From the NCBI GenBank assembly GCA_023424015.1, contig JAFAEM010000050.1, positions 22,274 through 86,273 on the forward strand: DNA of 64,000 nt. Reading direction: 5' to 3'. The DNA comes from Bacteroidota bacterium (GTDB lineage Bacteria > Bacteroidota > Bacteroidia > Chitinophagales > Chitinophagaceae). How positions within the stretch are numbered: the stretch's first letter is position 1; each line of letters opens with the position of its first letter. The position numbers were made by a program, and so were the translations under genes. The notes under the pieces are model-generated. The model was not told the origin of the DNA. It was given only the letters and a program-made list of their open reading frames with translations, and did not search any database. Shown in pieces: positions 60,151 to 64,000 of the stretch.

Positions 60151-61257
60151 TCAGGCTAGTCTGTAGAGCTTGCCCGGTAAAGATAATATTAGATTTTGGA
60201 GTTCCAGGTTCAGGATGGCGGCGGCCACCGAGCTGCTGCTGAGCCCGCTCCGGGCATTGATCTCGTCAATATGCATGTTGTCTTTCCCGTCCAGGAGGGA
60301 AAGCACTAGTTTTTCATCTGGCTTTAGTTCAATAAATAGTGCTCTTTGTTTCGCGGTTTCCTTGTGGCTACCGGCTTTTTTCTCCCAGCCCATGATCTCC
60401 AGCAGTTCCCGGGCATCGGTCAATAACCAGGCCTTGTTGTTGCGTACGAGAAAATGGCAGCCCTCGCTTTTCGGATCGGTTATTTTACCGGGGATTGCAA
60501 AAACATCCCTGTTGTAATTGTTGGCAAGTTCTGCGGTGATCATACTTCCTCCTTTCAGTCCCGTTTCCACCACAATGGTGGCATCGCTCATGCCCGCCAC
60601 TACGCGGTTGCGGGTTGGGAAATTATGCCGGTCGGGGTCTGTTTTAGAGCGAAATTCTGTGAGTAATCCGCCACCGGATTTGATCATCTCTTTGGCGAGA
60701 CCCAGGTGCTGGCCTGGATACACCTGGTCGAGGCCATGCGCCAGTACTCCTACCGTGGCGCAATTATATTTGATAGCAGCTTTATGGGCAATGGCATCGA
60801 TCCCGAAGGCAAGCCCGCTTACCACCAGGATGTTGTGCTCACTTAATCCCTGTACGAGTTTTTCGGTAATATGTTTTCCATAATTGGTATTGTTGCGGGT
60901 GCCGATGATCGACACGATCCTGCTTTGGTTCAGATCGGCCGATCCCTTAAAGTACAGCAGGGTAGGCGGGTCATAGCAATTCAGTAATCGCCTGGGGTAT
61001 TGTTCATCTGTAATAAATAAAGGAGTGATCCTGAATTTCTCGGTAAACTCAATTTCTTCTTCGGCTTTTTTAAAATCGTTAAAAGTCCTGATCGCTTCCG
61101 CGCGGATCGTGCCAATTCCTTCAATTTTTTCAAGCTCCCGCTTCTTTGCCTTGAAAATATCCGGCGCATCATAATGCTGCAAAAGAATTTTTGCCTGGAT
61201 AGGACCGATATGGGGGATCAGCGTCAGTGCCAGCCGGTATAACAGGTCGGGATGCAT
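60151..61257 (-). CDS. dprA: DNA-processing protein DprA
   Basis: 368 residues from the ATG at 61257. The open frame extends nine codons upstream, but a -7 box at 61268-61275 would place transcription start just before 61257. An N-terminal helix-hairpin-helix/SAM-like part (LTLIPHIGPIQAKILLQHY, EKIEGIGTIRAEAI) precedes the Rossmann DprA core: VSIIGTRNNTNYG, VSGLAFGIDAIAHKAA, TVGVLAHGLDQVYPGQH, NFPTRNRVVAGMSDATIVVETGLKGGSMITAELAN. A C-terminal winged-helix domain follows (about 300-368). DprA loads RecA on incoming single strands during transformation. Its presence alone does not prove natural competence. Confidence 0.96.
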   Translation of the reverse strand: MHPDLLYRLALTLIPHIGPIQAKILLQHYDAPDIFKAKKRELEKIEGIGTIRAEAIRTFNDFKKAEEEIEFTEKFRITPLFITDEQYPRRLLNCYDPPTLLYFKGSADLNQSRIVSIIGTRNNTNYGKHITEKLVQGLSEHNILVVSGLAFGIDAIAHKAAIKYNCATVGVLAHGLDQVYPGQHLGLAKEMIKSGGGLLTEFRSKTDPDRHNFPTRNRVVAGMSDATIVVETGLKGGSMITAELANNYNRDVFAIPGKITDPKSEGCHFLVRNNKAWLLTDARELLEIMGWEKKAGSHKETAKQRALFIELKPDEKLVLSLLDGKDNMHIDEINARSGLSSSSVAAAILNLELQNLILSLPGKLYRLA

Positions 61258-61267
61258 AATCACCGGC

Positions 61268-61275
61268 CAAAAATA
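61268..61275 (-). promoter_or_regulatory. Candidate -7 box supporting the shorter dprA start
   Basis: CAAAAATA on the plus strand is TATTTTTG towards dprA, a perfect -7 box about ten bases before ATG 61257 and inside the longer reading from 61284. The -33 position matches only two of four bases. Confidence 0.4.
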
Positions 61276-61341
61276 ATTTTTCACTCCATCAATACACCGG
61301 TGATAAAACGTCAGAAAAACCGAAAAACACGGCAGATGCTT

Positions 61342-63255
61342 CTATTTAACAACCGTCATCTCCGTTCTCCTGTTCTTTGCCCTTCCTGCTTCGGTTTTGT
61401 TGTCGGCAACAGGTTTAGTTTCTCCAAATCCTTTTGCGGAAAGCCTTTGCGGCTGTATGCCTTTACTGATCAGGTAATTTACCACCGCTTTCGCCCGGTT
61501 GTTAGACAGTGAAAGGTTTTCGGATGGTTTGCCTACATTATCGGTATGACCGGCAATTTGTATCCTGATTGTTGGATTTTCGTTGAGCAGCTGTACGATC
61601 TTGTCGAGCTCAGCCTGTGACTCGGTTTTGATGTCCCATTTGTTTACCTCAAAAAAGATATTGTTCAGTACAATGGAAGCATTGGCTTCAATAGGCTGCA
61701 GGGCAATGTCTTTATGAAACACCGAATCCGCAGGGTCGGTGCTCAACGAAATATTCTCCGAATAAAACAGGTAGCCTTTACGGTTTACATTGAAGGCGTA
61801 GTCCTTGCCCACCGGTAGTGTGATCATATAATTCCCCTGGTCATCGGTTTGCACATTTGAAATGGTCTGCCTGCCTTTGATATCGATCAGTTCCACAGAG
61901 GAAGGGAGTCCCGCTGATGTTTTTTTATCAAATACCTTACCCCTTACCCATAAAGTTTTGTAGGGCCGCACGTCTTCGCGTAACTCAAAGCTGTAGATAT
62001 CCATTCCTCCTTTACTGTCACTGCGGTCACTCGCATAGTAAGCGGTCTTACCGTCGGCACCAATAAACAATGTGCCTTCACGGTTGATGGTGTTAATAGG
62101 ATAGCCGAGATTAATGGGTTTGCTCCAGGTGCCACCGGGGCCTTTCCTGATATAAAAAATATCATCATCACCATAACCCGGCCAGGAATTGGAAGTGAAG
62201 TAAAGGGTCTGGTTGTCGGCATGCATAAACGGGCTTTGCTCATCACCGCTGGTGTTCACATCTTCTCCCATATTTTCCGGTTCACTCCATTTACCATTGG
62301 GGAGCAGCCGCGACACATAAATATCACTGCCGCCATAGCCGCCATGCCTGCGGCTGGCAAAATATAGTTCACGTTTATCGGGTGACAGGCAGGGTTGTGA
62401 TTCCCATTGGTCGGTATTGATCCATCCGCCAAGATTGATGGGCTTGCTCCATCCGTCATTTTCTTTGTAGGAAATATAAAGATCACAACTACCAAAACCA
62501 TCAGGACGGTAGCAACCCGTGAACACAAGCCATTGGCCATCCTGCGAAATATTTTGTGCCGCTTCATTCTGGGGCGTGTTTACATTTCCTTCCAGGGGCT
62601 TTGCTGCCGACCAGCTACTGTTTTCTTTTTTGCTTGTAAAAAAGTCTTCATTGGTGCCGTTCAATCTGCGTGTGAAAATAAACTCGCTACCGTCAATTGT
62701 CAGAGAAGGAAAGTATTCCGATTCAGCGGTGTTGATCTCAGCGCCCATATTTTGCGGCGCAAACACATAGTCTTTGTTTGGATTTTTCCTGGCATATTCC
62801 ACCGCAAACTCGTAACAACGTTTGCGGTACTGTGCAGCCTTCATTGTATTTGAATTTTTCGGGGGATCATTTTCCAGCAGATCGTTGATCGACGCTAAGG
62901 CTTTTTCAAATTCACCTTGACCCGCGAGGTTGATGGAGTAGGGGAGTTTGTACTCTAATGTATAGCCGGCGTCCATCCCAAATGCCTTTTCATAATACTC
63001 GGTACTGGCTTTATAATTTTTTTGCTGTCCATACACACCTGCCAGCGAAAGGTAAGCGTCGAGATAATTGTTATCAGTCTGGATGGCTTTTTGCAACAAA
63101 GCCGCAGCCTCGTCCAACTGGTCATCCTGTGCTTTTTCCATGGCCTGGTTATAAAAAGCAAAAGCTTTTTTGTCAATCCTGGAAGGATCGTAGTTCTGTG
63201 CACAAAGACTGTAGGTCAGGGCCAGGAAAAAAAGATGCAAAACAAGTTTTTTCAT
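61342..63255 (-). CDS. PorE-like OmpA-family protein (TPR, PD40 propeller, carboxypeptidase-regulatory and OmpA domains)
   Basis: 637 residues from the ATG at 63255 (signal peptide MKKLVLHLFFLALTYSLCAQ); the frame opens 13 codons earlier. Domain order: TPR-like helices (about 20-125: AFYNQAMEKAQDDQLDEAAALLQKAI); a PD40 beta-propeller with repeated blades (SPSLTIDGSEFIF-like, LSPDKRELYFASRRHGGYGGSDIY, ADNQTLYFTSNSWPGYGDDDIF); a carboxypeptidase-regulatory-like fold (GKVFDKKTSAGLPSSVELID); and an OmpA C-domain (NIFFEVNKWDI, IAGHTDNVG, LSLSNNRAKAVVNYL). The four-part order is that of PorE, the T9SS protein linking the complex to peptidoglycan. Bacteroidota carry several such paralogues, so PorE function is probable but not certain. 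Confidence 0.87.
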   Translation of the reverse strand: MKKLVLHLFFLALTYSLCAQNYDPSRIDKKAFAFYNQAMEKAQDDQLDEAAALLQKAIQTDNNYLDAYLSLAGVYGQQKNYKASTEYYEKAFGMDAGYTLEYKLPYSINLAGQGEFEKALASINDLLENDPPKNSNTMKAAQYRKRCYEFAVEYARKNPNKDYVFAPQNMGAEINTAESEYFPSLTIDGSEFIFTRRLNGTNEDFFTSKKENSSWSAAKPLEGNVNTPQNEAAQNISQDGQWLVFTGCYRPDGFGSCDLYISYKENDGWSKPINLGGWINTDQWESQPCLSPDKRELYFASRRHGGYGGSDIYVSRLLPNGKWSEPENMGEDVNTSGDEQSPFMHADNQTLYFTSNSWPGYGDDDIFYIRKGPGGTWSKPINLGYPINTINREGTLFIGADGKTAYYASDRSDSKGGMDIYSFELREDVRPYKTLWVRGKVFDKKTSAGLPSSVELIDIKGRQTISNVQTDDQGNYMITLPVGKDYAFNVNRKGYLFYSENISLSTDPADSVFHKDIALQPIEANASIVLNNIFFEVNKWDIKTESQAELDKIVQLLNENPTIRIQIAGHTDNVGKPSENLSLSNNRAKAVVNYLISKGIQPQRLSAKGFGETKPVADNKTEAGRAKNRRTEMTVVK

Positions 63256-63325
63256 TGAACCGGGATTGAATAATAATAACGAAGTTAATCGCATTTTATT
63301 CCCTGCCCGGGCTGCCGGGGGGATA

Positions 63326-63949
63326 TTAAGGCACGTTTATATATTTATGGATCTGCAGGCTCAGTTGCCATTGGGGATGAAGCTTTATATAATCCACGAT
63401 CAGTGGCGTCATTTGCGCGGCCCTGCTCCACTCGGGTTGCAAATAAAGCTTACAGGATGCCGGCACCAGCGCCGCATATTTTTCCGCCCATTTGAAGTCC
63501 GATGCGTTGTAAATGATGATCTTTAATTCATCCGCCATACTGATCACTTCCGGAAGGGGTTCCTTGAATTTTTTTGGAGACAAACATATCCAGTCCCATT
63601 TACCACTAAGCGGCGATGAACCGGAGGTTTCAATATTTGTTTCCAGTCCGGCATGCTGCAATTGTTGCGTCAATTCATCGAGGTTATGCAACAATGGTTC
63701 ACCGCCTGTGATCACCACCATCTGCGCGCGTGTTTTCTTCACTTCATCCACCAGGGTGTCGATACCGGTTAAAGGATGATGTGTGGCATCCCAGCTTTCC
63801 TTTACATCACACCACACGCAGCCTACATCACAGCCGCCAAGCCGGATAAAATAGGCGGCCCTGCCCTGGTGATAACCTTCGCCCTGCAGGGTATAGAAGT
63901 GTTCCATGACGGGGAGAGGGATTGGCGGTATTTTCGTTGCGTTGAGCAT
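63326..63949 (-). CDS. queE: 7-carboxy-7-deazaguanine synthase (radical SAM)
   Basis: 207 residues. The radical SAM cluster motif is GGCDVGCVWCDVK (Cys40, Cys44, Cys47; Cx3Cx2C), preceded by the QueE start FYTLQGEGYHQGRAAYFIRLGG. VVITGGEPLLH binds SAM, and LSPKKFKEPLPE is typical of the family. It converts 6-carboxy-tetrahydropterin to 7-carboxy-7-deazaguanine in queuosine synthesis. The needed CPH4 synthase (QueD) is not adjacent. The two PTPS proteins at 20.7-21.6 kb are related but have PTPS-type spacing. The gene lies near the right edge beside a short tandem repeat. Confidence 0.94.
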   Translation of the reverse strand: MLNATKIPPIPLPVMEHFYTLQGEGYHQGRAAYFIRLGGCDVGCVWCDVKESWDATHHPLTGIDTLVDEVKKTRAQMVVITGGEPLLHNLDELTQQLQHAGLETNIETSGSSPLSGKWDWICLSPKKFKEPLPEVISMADELKIIIYNASDFKWAEKYAALVPASCKLYLQPEWSRAAQMTPLIVDYIKLHPQWQLSLQIHKYINVP

Positions 63950-63963
63950 TTTTTTTAAGCTGC

Positions 63964-64000
63964 GAGTCGTGAGTCGTGAGTCGTGAGTCGTGAGTCGTGA
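63964..64000. repeat. 7-bp tandem repeat (GAGTCGT) running off the window edge
   Basis: At least five perfect GAGTCGT units end the window, so the total number is unknown. The unit length is the same as in the heptamer tracts at 6.7-6.8 kb and 27.1 kb. It lies just upstream of queE. Confidence 0.9.

Noticed and set aside
1..64000. tRNA or rRNA genes
   Set aside because: No cloverleaf-like run or T-arm consensus was noticed in the intergenic spaces on either strand. A covariance-model scan would settle it.

Overview
The window reads as chromosomal DNA of a member of the Bacteroidota, most likely Chitinophagaceae or a close relative. Four things point there. It carries type IX secretion/gliding parts (SprA, and a PorE-like OmpA protein) together with cargo proteins bearing type A and type B C-terminal sorting domains. 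Menaquinone genes are of the futalosine type (mqnB, mqnD). Several genes are preceded by the Bacteroidota -7 promoter box TAnnTTTG. Lipoproteins and surface proteins are abundant. No rRNA, tRNA, phage, plasmid or CRISPR feature was seen.

Layout. 1-6.3 kb: a secreted subtilase cut by the left edge, a lipoprotein, mnmA, a GIN-domain lipoprotein and a Tat-exported amine oxidase. 6.3-6.8 kb: a gene-free stretch of short repeats. 6.8-14.7 kb: divergent pbpC and a giant lipoprotein alpha-2-macroglobulin, the usual bacterial pair. 14.8-17.4 kb: small or hypothetical genes, including a lipoprotein with three near-identical His/Cys motifs and a 45-residue membrane protein. 17.4-27.8 kb: housekeeping genes (response regulator, class IV aminotransferase, mqnD-mqnB, two tandem pterin synthases with folE, fabD, a Cys/Met PLP enzyme, fabH, ruvA), interrupted by a REP-type transposase relative beside a 106-bp tandem repeat. 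27.8-35.0 kb: sprA.

35-48.8 kb is the most distinctive region: an envelope-glycan locus. A consensus promoter and a long structured leader precede a co-oriented run of twelve genes. These encode a WlbA/WlbB/WlbC-like set for a 2,3-diamino sugar, an unrecognised NAD-fold-like protein, an N-acetyltransferase, a VOC protein, an FkbH-like HAD enzyme with its own acyl carrier protein, a GtrB/ArnC-like polyprenyl-phosphate glycosyltransferase, a four-helix EamA/SMR-like protein, an epimerase and a second DegT aminotransferase. A terminator follows, then a separately promoted nucleotide-sugar dehydrogenase. A GT-C-like membrane protein lies divergently upstream. My inference is that the locus makes an acylated amino sugar, with the acyl group carried on the ACP, moves it across the inner membrane on a polyprenyl phosphate and transfers it in the periplasm.

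48.8-64 kb: a mostly minus-strand run holding a small secreted protein, an SDR, two large gliding-motility-type proteins with C-terminal sorting domains, an alpha/beta hydrolase, lnt, a nucleotidase, guaB, dprA, a PorE-like protein and queE. Short palindromes and inverted-repeat elements sit between several of these genes. Assignments rest on reading motifs and gene context; no database search was run.
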